Below, piece by piece: positions 9,460 to 18,994 of a stretch of 64,000 nucleotides of DNA. Positions within the stretch are counted from its first letter, which is position 1. Each line of letters starts with the position of its first letter. Where the stretch lies: the NCBI GenBank assembly GCA_023014485.1, contig JAJOZX010000923.1, forward strand, positions 1-64,000, in the 5' to 3' direction. The translations under genes and the position numbers were made by a program. The notes beneath the pieces are model-generated. The model did not search any database and was not told the DNA's origin. It saw nothing but the letters and a program-made list of their open reading frames with translations. This DNA is from Bathynomus jamesi. Its lineage: Eukaryota; Arthropoda; Malacostraca; Isopoda; Cirolanidae.

Positions 9460-9850
9460 TTTACATACGAAGAAGGACCTACACTTTAAAAACTGTCTGC
9501 TGTGTGTCCCTTATATCCGAGCAGAAAAAAAGGTCTAAACGTACTCTGTAAAATACAAAATAACTTCAAGGGTACATACAGTATATAGAAAGTCGATAGT
9601 AGATGGAGAGTAGATGAAATGATTATCTTCTTGACAAGTCCTTGGTTGGTGTCCTCTGAAAACTAAATTAAAAATACAAAGAGAGCACTTCCACAAATTA
9701 AAAAAAACCTCTCATAAAGTATTCACAGTGTACCTTCGTGTACGTGCCGTGTATTCTTCTTACATACTTTATACCAAGAGTACTTTTAGTCCTTTTTCTC
9801 CGCTCGGATATAAGGTATACCCAGCGGACAGTTTTTGGAATGTATTGCTT
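9460..9850. repeat. fold-back sequence with ~85-bp arms
   Basis: CCCTTATATCCGAGCAG and the region around it (about 9460-9545) recurs inverted near 9762-9850 (CTCCGCTCGGATATAAGG, ACAGTTTTTGGAATG). The arms have diverged with small indels. The spacer is about 215 bp. It is probably an old MITE. Confidence 0.6.
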
Positions 9851-10185
9851 TTAAAAAAATTAACTCAAAACAGCAAAATAATACAGATTTGGTATGAATT
9901 ATATACGATTCAATCTCACATATATATTATTCCAACTAAAAATAAAGTGGATTTAAGCTTCAACAATGAAATTAAGACTTCTGACATTTATGATAAAAAA
10001 TTTCCCTCCCCATAGAGATTACGTCCAATGCTGTTATGCTCTCCTTATGTAAAATCCTTGGTTGGCCGAATGCAGTTTCCAGCAAGTCACAACAAATTGC
10101 ATTTCGGCCAAACACGGGTAAAAACTTACAAAATTGAAAAGGTATAATATATATATATATATATAATATATATACAGTATATGGG
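9851..10185. other. AT-rich stretch; one small hairpin
   Basis: The only structure seen is TTGGCCGAATGCA (10,061-10,073) and its near complement TGCATTTCGGCCAA (10,097-10,110). Confidence 0.5.
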
Positions 10186-10191
10186 AATGAA

Positions 10192-10461
10192 CTCAGAATG
10201 GTTCCCTAAGTTTTTTATGATACACACAGACCGTGCATGGAACAAGGAACTCTTCTGGGATAATTAAATCCACTATAGTCCGAATAAGTAATGGTAAATG
10301 ACAAATAACAGTTTTTCTTTATCATGATGCTAGCCCGACGTGGGCAACGGGTCACTCGCAAAGAGGTCCCATAAATATAACTTCCCTCACCAGCTATCTG
10401 CAAAGCAGACAGGATTTAATTATCCCAGAAGAGTTCCTTGTTCCATGCACGGTCTGTGTGT

Positions 10462-10470
<9 letters not shown>
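10192..10470. mobile_element. palindromic element (family beta), copy 1, one arm mostly deleted
   Basis: It begins AACTCAGAATGGTTCCCTAA. The left arm includes ACAGACCGTGCATGGAACAA, GCTAGCCCGACGTGGGCAAC and CCTCACCAGCTATCTGC. On the right only the outermost ~55 bp of the inverted arm remain (TCCCAGAAGAGTTCCTTG ... CACGGTCTGTGTG). The fuller copy is at 32.3 kb. Confidence 0.8.
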
Positions 10471-10491
<21 letters not shown>

Positions 10492-10496
<5 letters not shown>

Positions 10497-10572
10497 AATA
10501 AAACCACGAAGGAAAGGAAACACAAAATGGTGCTCAAGCGCTTTCGTCTAATGACATCCTCAGGAACACTGA
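10492..10572. mobile_element. single arm of palindrome family alpha
   Basis: GATGAATAAAACCACGAAGG ... CATCCTCAGGAACACTG occurs without its inverted partner. It starts at the end of a TA repeat, and unrelated sequence follows. Confidence 0.8.
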
Positions 10573-10810
10573 AGTACATAAAAAGGTTAAGCCTATATAT
10601 AGGTAACAGAAAGAAAAAAATAAAATAAAAAATAAATAACATACATACACACACACATATATATATATATACATATACATACATATCTATATATACATAA
10701 TACATACATACATATATATACAATAAACAGCGAAGTAAAAATAAAAAAAATTAAAAATTAAAAACCTTAAAGGATTACCAGTGAGGCGTACAGATTTGTA
10801 AGGAAAAATA

Positions 10811-11082
10811 TCGATTTTTAGCACAAGATCAAATGGATTATAAAAATACAAATTTATACTGGAACTCTGCCCGGGTTTTAACACACTGCTGCCTATGGTC
10901 AGGTTTCGATATATATAAAAAAATAAAATGCAAATTAAAAGTTAATCGATTTTTAGCACAAGATCAAATGGATTATAAAAATACAAATTTATACTGGAAC
11001 TCTGCCCGGGTTTTAACACACTGCTGCCTATGGTCAGGTTTCGATATATATAAAAAAAATAAAATGCAAATTAAAAGTTAAT
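10811..11082. repeat. tandem duplication, unit 135 bp
   Basis: The unit starting TCGATTTTTAGCACAAGATC at 10,811 recurs at 10,946 almost identically through AAATGCAAATTAAAAGTTAA. The copies differ mainly by one A, so the duplication is recent. Confidence 0.93.
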
Positions 11083-11084
11083 AA

Positions 11085-11176
11085 AGTAGAAGACAAGTTT
11101 ACCAAAGATTTAATGTTTTACCCTTCTTATCTAAATCTGTTTTAAAGGAATTCAAAATAACAGGATCGAGTTACTG

Positions 11177-11212
<36 letters not shown>

Positions 11213-11748
11213 ATATAAAATATGTGTGGGTGTGTGTGTGAGCACTGAAAGAATTTCAAGAATGAATTCTGTATGTGTGTGCGTAGGCAACTGGGCATAA
11301 GTGAGGTTGAGTATGTGTGTGATAATTCACAGGTGAAATGAGGAAATATTTAGTGAGGTAACACTTTTTATATAAAAAATCTACAAATATTTTTATTGTC
11401 GTTAAAAAGATATATGGGTCCTGATTAGGTTAGGTCAGTTAAGGTTTGCTTAGGTTAAGTTAGGCTAGATTAATGAGTATCTCACTAATTAATGACTTAG
11501 CAGAAACCGCCGTCGAGCCCTCAACTGCGTCTGATGACACAAAGGTTAGGTTAGGCTAAATTAGATTTCGTTAATTAATTTTTTTAGACATATGGATTCA
11601 AAAAAGTCGCTATCTCACGTATGCGAAGATGCGCACATATATATATATATATATATATGTGTGTTGTGTGTGTGTGTGTGTGATACATTTCGGTGTTTCA
11701 TACATTTCGATCACTGTTAATACTTTTTTCCTAGCGTGAAATATACTC

Positions 11749-11755
<7 letters not shown>
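11085..11755. other. microsatellites and TTAGG-like runs, no gene
   Basis: This holds a TA repeat (about 11,177-11,218), GT runs, degenerate TTAGG-type sequence at 11,424-11,475 (TTAGGTTAGGTCAGTTAAGG) and again near 11,545, and a TA/GT compound repeat at about 11,636-11,680. I see nothing coding. Confidence 0.7.

Positions 11756-11759
<4 letters not shown>

Positions 11760-11816
<57 letters not shown>
11760..11816. repeat. (TA)n microsatellite
   Basis: About 57 bp of TA, preceded by a short GT run. Confidence 0.95.
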
Positions 11817-11818
<2 letters not shown>

Positions 11819-11951
11819 TAAATTTATCCTCCACCAGCATTCGAACTTGAGCGCCGTTATGCATTTATATTTCCCTTTAATTGTATCTTGGTGTTGACAG
11901 ATAGATTTGAATTACTGTTGTCCACTAACTCGAGTGCAGAGGGGTTAACGT

Positions 11952-12022
11952 TTTCCTGTCGTAGCCCAGTGATCAACGCCTGTGTCTCCGAGTCAGATAG
12001 GCCCAGGTTCGGATCTTGGTGG
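11952..12022 (+). mobile_element. tRNA-like SINE head or tRNA pseudogene
   Basis: GTCGTAGCCCAGTGATCAAC provides an A-box-like string, and CCAGGTTCGGATCTTGG a B box about 35 bp further on. The acceptor ends do not pair well, so it is not a functional tRNA. The family differs from the dimeric SINE. Confidence 0.55.
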
Positions 12023-12069
12023 GGTATAAATTCATAAACAAAAATGAGTGGTTAGGCGTTTATATTTCC

Positions 12070-12070
<1 letters not shown>

Positions 12071-12117
<47 letters not shown>
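12071..12117. repeat. (TA)n microsatellite
   Basis: TA repeats with one TT break, leading directly into a palindrome-alpha element. Confidence 0.93.
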
Positions 12118-12122
<5 letters not shown>

Positions 12123-12236
12123 AATAAAACCACGAAGGAAAAAAGAAACACAAAGGGGTGTTTCTTTTTTCCTTCGTGGTTTTATTCATCATAAATACTT
12201 TTCACGTGTCACTTTCGTGAAATAATTTTTCATATA
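12118..12236. mobile_element. palindrome family alpha, short copy 2
   Basis: ATGAATAAAACCACGAAGGA and its inverted copy meet around 12,156. The inner two thirds of the usual arm (including the CTGAGGATG segment) are missing, but the same tail (TTTTCACGTGTCACTTTCGT) and TA run follow. The end therefore seems to be conserved while the centre shrinks. Confidence 0.82.
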
Positions 12237-12251
12237 TATATATATATATAT

Positions 12252-12630
12252 GCGCCTCGGTGGTGTAGTGGTTAACATCGCTGATTACGAATCCATCGGC
12301 CCCGGGATCGAGATACGGTGACGACAGGCGGCGCGCAGCAAAACCCAAAACCCAGAGCGGGGCCACCAGCTTGACCTCCGTGTGAAGAGAGACCAACGCA
12401 CGAAACAACATAAGGTTCATAAGGTAAGGTAAGGTTTGTTCATCCTTCCACACAATAAAAAAATGGTTGGTAGATAAATGGGTGCCCTGGGTAGCTAGTG
12501 GTTAAGACGCTGGGCTGCTGTTGGGGCGTGGTTCGGATTCCGCGTTAAACTGTAAGTCTGAGGTGGAGTGAAAAACTTGACCTTCGTCAGAATGAACAAT
12601 TAGGGCGGAAGCAAAACCAAACCAAGGTTA
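12252..12630 (+). mobile_element. dimeric tRNA-derived SINE, copy 3 with ~85-bp linker insertion
   Basis: Both tRNA-like units are present (GCGCCTCGGTGGTGTAGTGG ... GGGATCGAGATAC, and GGTAGCTAGTGGTTAAGACG ... GGTTCGGATTCC). An extra ~85 bp (AGAGCGGGGCCACCAGCTTG ... AAGGTAAGGTAAGG) interrupts the linker after the duplicated string AAAACCC. The 3' end is AACCAAGGTTATATAAT. Confidence 0.85.
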
Positions 12631-12637
12631 TATAATA

Positions 12638-13212
12638 CCGGGTGTCCGAGAATTATCTGTACAAGTTTTGGCTGTTATTAAAAGTCAACCATGAAGTGTA
12701 GAAATTCTAGTCTTGTCCCATTTTACAGAGAATCTCATTAAGTTTTTTCCGATAGCAAGTTTTGACAAGTTTTTTCTTTTTTGTACGCGGGTGACAGACA
12801 TTGATGATTTAAAAGCAAGAATCACAGCTGCTATTGAGCGAATTGATGTGGATATGCTGCAGCGTACATGGCAACATTTGGATTATCGATTGGATGTTTT
12901 GCGAATCAGTGATGGTGCACATATCGAATGTGTGTCACAACGTTACTTTAATAAAAGAAACTTTTCAAAATACAGATTCTAAATAATCTTGTTTAAGAAT
13001 TTTACGTGTGTTATCAAGAATTTTATTAAAAGATGAAATTGTACAGATAATGTTCGGACACACTGGAATTTCTAAAAAACTTGTCAAAACTTGGTATAAA
13101 AAAAAACTTAATGAGATTCTCTGTAAAATGGGACAACACTGGAATTTCTACACTTCATGGTTGACTTTTAATAACAGCCAAACATTGTACAGATAATTCT
13201 CGGACACCCTGT
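12638..13212 (+). mobile_element. Tc1-like MITE with ~130-bp TIRs and a transposase remnant
   Basis: The ends are CGGGTGTCCGAGAATTATCT and its complement (AGATAATTCTCGGACACCCT), next to TA. The TIRs extend over about 130 bp at each side, including AATCTCATTAAGTTTTTT and its inverse. Between them is only the last part of a transposase gene, so this is an internally deleted derivative. Confidence 0.88.
12798..12965 (+). pseudogene. C-terminal remnant of a Tc1-like transposase
   Basis: The frame reads DIDDLKARITAAIERI followed by WQHLDYRLDVLRISDGAHIE. That is the usual C-terminal pattern of Tc1-family transposases (a helical segment, then a [YF]RLDVCRxxxGAHIE-type end). The catalytic triad and DNA-binding domain are absent. 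Confidence 0.8.
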
Positions 13213-13356
13213 ATTAGTGACCATGGAAAGCAATCAAATTATCATATAATATTCTAACTGTTGTTGCATATTAAATAGTTGGTCATGATGTGGACATAAA
13301 CATTTTTCTGCGTATTATTTTGTCACTTAAAAGAGGAGCTTAATACTATACACAAA

Positions 13357-13535
13357 TTAGAACAGCGAAGTTAAGCGACGTTGTCTTTGTTCAGTAGTTG
13401 GATGGGGGACCAACCTCTGCGTTTAGACGATGTAGTTACACGTGGTTCGAATTCCACGTTAAGCTGTAGTAGATCTCTTATGTTGTATGACCTTATGCAT
13501 AGATGTTACGAAGGAGGTTACCCCCACCCCGCCAA
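13357..13535 (+). mobile_element. 5S-rRNA-derived SINE, 5'-truncated copy
   Basis: It starts inside the 5S-like head (GCGAAGTTAAGCGACGTTG ... AGTTGGATGGGGGACC) and continues into the shared tail (TCCACGTTAAGCTGTAG ... TACGAAGGAGGTTACC). The upstream half of the 5S-like head is missing, as expected for incomplete reverse transcription. Confidence 0.87.
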
Positions 13536-13539
13536 ACAT

Positions 13540-13955
13540 TATATGTTATATACAAAATTTTGTAAGTCATTACTCACAACAAAACCTGAATTTAGAACTT
13601 AGAACTTCGTTTTGATGGTGCATTCTAGGGTTTTTCCTTCTTTTGGATATCGAAGCTTCTCGTCAGATGATAAAATAACTTCTTTTAATGATACATAACC
13701 TCTTTAAATAGAAGAAATAGTCTTCAAAACTTCTTTTTGGACTGATTTGAGTAAATAGAAAATAATAGTTCTATATGTAGAAGGTAACGGGAGGTCTTCT
13801 TTTCTGCGATACTTCGTTCATTTGGTGTTTTGTTTACTGCACGTTTAAGAAAAAACATTTTCCTACTTGTTGTTGATGAGGACTTTTCCTAATTAAAGAA
13901 AGCAGAAAGTGCCAGGAATTTTAAAAAATATTCTCATGTAGGATAGGACAGTGGT
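13540..13955. other. AT-rich stretch without a recognised feature
   Basis: No gene, TIR pair or similarity to other regions seen. Confidence 0.55.
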
Positions 13956-13959
13956 ACAA

Positions 13960-14198
13960 TATAATGCAATTGCCCTTGACCACCCCTAAAAACATACAGT
14001 GTTTCAGGTGTTTCGGATGCGTTATGTAGGATGTCAGTGATTGGTTAATGCACGACCAATAAGGAAACATTATATATATATACGGTTCTCCTATTGGTCA
14101 ATTGTGTTTTGCGTTAACCAGTCACTGACATTCTACAAAACTCGTCCGAAACATTGGAAACGCTGTAGTTTTAAGTGGGTAACGGCAATTGCATTATA
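13960..14198. mobile_element. MITE with ~105-bp TIRs
   Basis: TATAATGCAATTGCCCTTGA ... TGTTTCGGATGCGTTATGTA ... TCAGTGATTGGTTAATGC matches, inverted, GCGTTAACCAGTCACTGACA ... TCGTCCGAAACATTGG ... GGCAATTGCATTATA. A short TA run lies in the middle. It is non-coding. Confidence 0.82.
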
Positions 14199-14420
14199 TC
14201 ATACTAAATACCTTATTAACTCCAAGAGAAGTTAATAAGGTGGAAATTGTTTTGTAATTGAAAGCCAGAAAGCCAGAATAATCCACCTGCAAAAATACTA
14301 AAATTCTTCTTTTCTTTCGCAAGGTAATCTACAGGTTGCTTTGTGATGCTTCAGTAAGCATGTGTGAAGCATTATTGAAGCGTAACTACTCACTGAACCC
14401 TTTACAAAGTGAGCTAGGTA

Positions 14421-14600
14421 CAGGTTAAGAAAAAAAGTTCACCTAAAAACATGAAAAATTACTAATTGGTATTATTTTCTTTTATTCTATTCTTTTCAGT
14501 GACAGTAATTAAATTTTAAAAAATAACTGAATTATTACCAATTAGTAATTTTTTATGATTTAGAAATTTTATGATTGTAGGCGAACATTTTTCGAAACTG
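14421..14600. mobile_element. MITE family gamma, copy 1
   Basis: Inverted ends: GTTCACCTA...AAAAATTACTAATTGGTA on the left and TACCAATTAGTAATTTTTTA...GGCGAACATTTTTCGAAACT on the right. The same consensus (CAGTTTCGGAAAA, GTTCGCC, AAAAATTACT) occurs near 60.2 and 63.8 kb and weakly at 53.6-53.8 kb. Confidence 0.78.
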
Positions 14601-14709
14601 TACATATACATTACCTGAAAAGTAATAAAAAATTAATTCCGGCTTCCAACCATTGAATTATAGGTATTTAAGTATTCAATATTCATCATTCATTATTCAG
14701 TATACTGTA

Positions 14710-15058
14710 CAGGGTGTCCCATAAGTCCAGTCTCATAGGAAAATGTATTTTAAATTAAATTTACCAAAGTAATACATTAAAACTAAAACAAATGTTCAAA
14801 TTGATGTCTTGTTTTGGGACCTTTTGTTTTTGTTGCAGGTAGAATGACACGCAATGGTTAATATGGAAGTGTGTTACACTCATCAGGAAAAGGCCTCCGG
14901 AGGCCTTTTCCTCACCACTGTAACTCAAAAAAAAGGACAAAAAAAAAGGCCCCAAACAAGACATCAATTTGAACATTTGTTTTAGTTCTAATGTATTAAT
15001 TTTGTAAATTTAAGTTAAAATAAATTTTCCTATAAGACTGGACTTATGAGACACCCTG
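14710..15058. mobile_element. mariner-type MITE with ~130-bp TIRs
   Basis: The ends CAGGGTGTCCCATAAGTCCA and their complement (TGGACTTATGAGACACCCTG) are next to TA. Arms continue through AATACATTAAAACTAAAACA and AATTGATGTCTTGTTTTGGG. The centre carries GGCCTCCGGAGGCC, a perfect 14-bp palindrome. No transposase sequence remains. Confidence 0.88.
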
Positions 15059-15059
15059 T

Positions 15060-15435
15060 ATATTATGGTGTTACATAAATTATCTGAATACAATATTTTT
15101 CAATATATATATATTATGGTGTTACACGAATTATCTAAATAAAATAGAGATGGGATTTTTTATTTAAAAAAGTTGTCCCAGCTGGTTTGGGATAAAACAT
15201 CGCAATTACGGGTAACGGGAAAGTTCCTAAATCATTCCTGTCGAAGTATACCAGAGGTTACAAAAGTCTGGATACGCTGCATCATAAGGTAGGTGTAGCC
15301 TGGTATACCATGACTTTTGCAATTGACTGTACCTAAATAAGTTTTTTGAAACTTTAACCAGCCAAAAATTTCATTTGGTTAATGCACCTTTGAAGTATAA
15401 ATACATCATATTTTGAAATGAATAAAACCCAAATT
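15060..15435. other. AT-rich stretch with a short direct repeat
   Basis: TATTATGGTGTTACA plus AATTATCT occurs twice, 53 bp apart, at about 15,061 and 15,114. Nothing else recognised. Confidence 0.5.
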
Positions 15436-15729
15436 ATGAATTATAACACTGGGCAACACGTATTTTATTGAATGATATCTGACACTTGATTCTAGGTAAT
15501 TTGGGTTCGCTGAATACGAATTTCAACTCGGTTTGGCTCTATCAGGTCCTGATTCTTGTCGACAGCCTATGTGCCATTTTCCAGATTTTTCAAATTAGGA
15601 CTAAAAAATTAAGTCATGTGTTAAATTTTTTTTTCAAGTTTCATGAATACAAGCAGTTCAAACTACAGTAAAATTACATTATAACGATAGAAATGACTTA
15701 AAATAAAAAAACAAACAGATATGAAGCTT

Positions 15730-17690
15730 TCACTGTGGCAAAAATTTTCTTTTGTAAGACTTTCTAGCGTATTTGCTTGTTGATGGCAGGTCTCTTTTCA
15801 AGCACCAGCAGTAATCAGCCATCATGTGGGAATCCCAGCGGCCTTGGTACCGTTCCTCCATAATTTTTATATCTTGGTGGAATCTCTCCCTTTGTTCGTC
15901 ACTTACATCACCTAAATTACTTGGAAATTGGTCAAGATGGCTATTGAAAAAATGCATTTTTATGCTCATATTGCAACCTAACTCTTTGTAGTCCCTTAAA
16001 AGTTTTTTTACGATTTCTTCGTAGTTATCTGCCCTATAATTGCCTAAAAAGTTTTCTATCAAGTCCACGAATGAGAACCAGCCATTTTTTTCGCGTTCAT
16101 TCATGACATTAGGAAAATTGCTGTCTTTAATCATTGTTCTTATTTGTGGACCGTCGAAAATTCCCGCCTTGATTTTTTCATAACTTAAACTTGGAAATTT
16201 TGAAGTTATGTATTTGAAACACTCGCCATTCGTATCTAAAGCTTTTACATATTGTTAATGAGGCCTAGTTTTATATGCAGAGGAGGAAATATGATTTTAT
16301 CTCTGCTCACTAAAGGTGGATTAATTACGTTTTTTTCTCCGACAGTAAGTGATGTTCGTGCTGGCCAGATTTGTTTGAAATAATGTTCTTCCTTGGCTTG
16401 CTGTCCCATAAGCAAAGGAAGCAGGGATATTTAGTATACCCTCCTTGTTGTCCTAGCAGAAAATTAACCATTTTTAAGTCAAACACATATGATCCACTCG
16501 TGCTCCCTATATTTGATAAGATTTAAAACCTTTTCTATATGTTCATACTTTCTTTTAATTTTGTTGAGTGCCCAATCGGTATCGAGCCGTATAGATTGCC
16601 ATTATGCAACAACACACACTTAAGACTTCTTTTCGAACTGTCTAAAAACAAGCGCCAATCATTTGCATCGTAAGACTCAACCCCCATCTTCTTTAACAAA
16701 CCAACTATGTCGCAGCAATATACTAAACTATCCTCTGTTCTAAAATATTAACAAGTTCTTCTTCTCTTTTTCTGTAAAATGAAATGTATGTGTTTGAAGT
16801 AAGCAAGTTTTTCTCTTTAAGTCTTGAAGCTAAAATTTCCGCAGCCTTTTTTGGCAAATTTAGATCCCTTACAAGATCATTCAACTCGGCCTGGTTAAAC
16901 TTTTGCGGATCGTTTTGACTTTCAAATACGCTGGGGTCAAAATCGGTGTCTGACTCCTCAAAGTGCATAACAATATTTTCAGGAACATCTTCAACTAATT
17001 CTGAGTTGGCAGACCCTTAAATTTTGGAATGGGGATCTCATTTGAATGTAGCACAGGTCGTATCGCGGTGTCGAAATTTGGGTACTCGATACAATGTTTA
17101 TTTTTCTTAGTGAAGCCCGAAGTCTTGACAAAGCAAAGGTAGCAATCGGTCTCGTGGTTAGTAGGCTCTCGCCACACCTGATATGGAAAAAAAATTGTAA
17201 AGCGTTAACAAAAGCGATGAGAGACTTGTTTTTATGAATTTTATCAAAAGTTATCACCCAAACATTTAACATTTCTATGTGTTTCAACCTTATGCAATAT
17301 TTGAGATTCTTATAAACATTTTCTGTAAATTTTTGTTTATGTACCTAAGTTACAATTACATTTAGGTAAGTTACAGTATACTAGTGATTAAATTACGTAG
17401 TTTTATGAAATCATAAACTTACCATCGGAACTCCAAAAGGTATTTTTGAATCCGAACCCTTCGTCCAATGTCGCAGTCTTCAATGCATATAGTGCAGGCT
17501 TTATGTGGAGCCCACGATTTATCTTGGTCCCCCAGTTTTATGCCAAAATAAGCTAAGTAAGCTCTTTTTACGAAGTCAGTTATATTTGCTCGTTGATGTG
17601 GAAGTGTAAAATTTCCACATATATAACAGAAGGAATCAGGGTTGTTTTTGCATTTGAACTTTCTAGTGCTTGATGACATATTGCTTGATT
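15730..17690 (-). pseudogene. decayed gene of the 'GCNMS...RFHQDI' multicopy family, copy A
   Basis: Reading downward from about 17,680: an N-terminal module with CKNNPDSFCYICG and ACTICIED (paired Cys-x2-Cys, probably zinc-binding); a GT-AG intron (17,178-17,422, phase 0); then VWREPTNHETDCYLC, FDTAIRPVLHSNEIP, LNDLVRDLNLPKKAAEILAS, NDWRLFLDSSKRSLKCVLLH, FDLKMVNFLLGQQGGYTK with PCFLCLWDS, PPLHIKLGL, and finally GCNMSIKMHFFNSHLDQFP and RERFHQDIKIMEERYQGRW. I know this as a dispersed family in arthropods and cnidarians without assigned function. Asp in FLDSS, Asp in FDLKM, the CxxC after it and Glu in ERFHQDI would suit a DDE transposase; that is inference. Frameshifts near 17,478, 17,017, 16,735 and 16,250 and stops near 16,515 break it. 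Confidence 0.75.
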
Positions 17691-17965
17691 GTTCTGCCAA
17701 TTTGTAAAGGTATTTAAAGCCCTTAATTCATATAAATTTAAGAAAATCTGAAATATAAACACAAAAATTAGTTTAAATAGGTATTATTATGAAATAGGTA
17801 CTTACAATCTATGAAATTAAACTAGAAACACGGATGAGTAGGTACAATATAAATTACGTCTAATTAAATCAACTATATTAAATCACGATGACAAAATTAC
17901 TCACTAAATCATATGCCAATTCAAAATTATGTTAATGCCCAAACTTAATTAACTAACTCAACTGA

Positions 17966-18004
17966 GACTGACTGACTGACTGACTGACTGACTGACTGAC
18001 TGAT
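17966..18004 (-). repeat. (GACT)n tetranucleotide array in the 5' leader of copy A
   Basis: About nine units. On the gene's strand every unit reads TCAG/TCAGTC, the same string as the initiator just upstream. Confidence 0.9.
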
Positions 18005-18010
18005 TGAATT

Positions 18011-18107
18011 GACTGATTAACTCTGGAAACGAGTCTCTTTTATATTTTAGTTGTCCCTCTAGAATACTCTACAGAGAACAGGAATGCTCGAGAAAATTTT
18101 AGAATTC
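18011..18107 (-). promoter_or_regulatory. TATA/initiator promoter with heat-shock-element-like sequence, copy A
   Basis: On the minus strand TATAAAAG occupies 18,044-18,037 and an arthropod-type initiator TCAGTC occupies 18,016-18,011, so the putative start at 18,014 lies 30 bp downstream of the TATA box. Upstream, 18,082-18,104 contains alternating pentamer-like units (GAA-tg-CTC-ga-GAA-aa-TTT-ta-GAA) with two imperfect units. It is a weaker version of the site upstream of copy B. Confidence 0.6.
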
Positions 18108-18469
18108 TATGATATTTTTAGCTTAATTTACTAAATTAAAATGGGTTAAAATGACAAAATTAAAAATATTTTTAGGGTGTTACATATAAAAATATACATA
18201 ATACAACAATACCATAACAATAGGTACAAATACCTAGATAAAAACCTAGTTGCATAATGTGTAACTGCAAAAAAACTTAGCGAGTATTGAGAAAAAAACC
18301 TTTTTATGAATACGACGAAAGAGGAGGGGTGTTGTGCAAAATCAGGACCTGATAGAGCAAAACTGAGTAAAAATTCGTGCTCAGCACACCCAAATTACCT
18401 AGAACTAACTGTCAAATCTAATTCAATAGACAAAAAGTTGAAATTTGTTCCCCAGTGTTATTGATTTTT

Positions 18470-18765
18470 GTAGAATCGGAAATTGATGGAAAGTTTTCCT
18501 CTCAAATCAAGATCAATTGAAAACTAAGAACGAGTTTATAATAAGTTTTCTTCATTTTGAGTAATTTTGAGTAATTTTGAGTCATTTTGAGCATTTCAGA
18601 TTAATTTCGAGTAGTTTTAGACTTTATATAATTTTGTAAGCTCTTTTAATCAATGATATTTTAGCCTTAATTAACGATTATTGGGTACGGATGACCACCA
18701 TTTCGTTTCGAAAAGCGAGCAAGGAAAGGTAAACCAATGTATGTCGTTATTTGATTCATATTAAG
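18470..18765. other. spacer between the two TIR elements; short tandem repeat
   Basis: TTTTGAGTAAT-type 11-bp units repeat about four times at 18,552-18,600. No gene seen. Confidence 0.7.
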
Positions 18766-18994
18766 AAGCACAGGCCTGCGAATGAGAACTTTGTAAGAGT
18801 TGTTTTCTTACTAATAACTGATTTTATATAATTCAACTACGCTGATTTCGAATAAGGTGTCCATTTTTTTTCTATCACAAGGATTTTCTGCAAACTGGAA
18901 GGGAAAAAACAACAACATAAATAAATATTATTTATTTCAATTTACATTAGGTACCTATTTCGCTTTGTTATACTAATTACAAATACAAACAACT

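Larger units (their letters stand above)
15440..18466 (-). mobile_element. 3-kb TIR transposon carrying an unclassified transposase-like gene (copy A)
   Basis: The left end (AACACTGGGCAACACG, 15,440 on) and the inverted right end (AACACTGGGGAACAAATT, reading inward from about 18,466) start alike. They stay similar for about 120 bp, sharing TTCTAGGTAATTTGGGT, CTGARYACGAATTT and GCTCTATCAGGTCCTGATT. One split gene of a multicopy protein family on the minus strand fills the space between them. Termini reading CACTGGG resemble CACTA/Chapaev-type elements, but I could not find a clean target duplication, so the superfamily is left open. Confidence 0.78.

Noticed and set aside
9728..10015. 95-codon plus-strand frame
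   Set aside because: Low-complexity composition and overlap with a fold-back arm; no family resemblance.
17966..18004. CRISPR-like or satellite array from the GACT repeats
   Set aside because: It is a simple tetranucleotide microsatellite with no spacers.
15440..18466. Assignment of copy A to the CACTA superfamily
   Set aside because: Ends read CACTGGG, but no 2-4-bp target duplication could be aligned with confidence, so the superfamily is left open.
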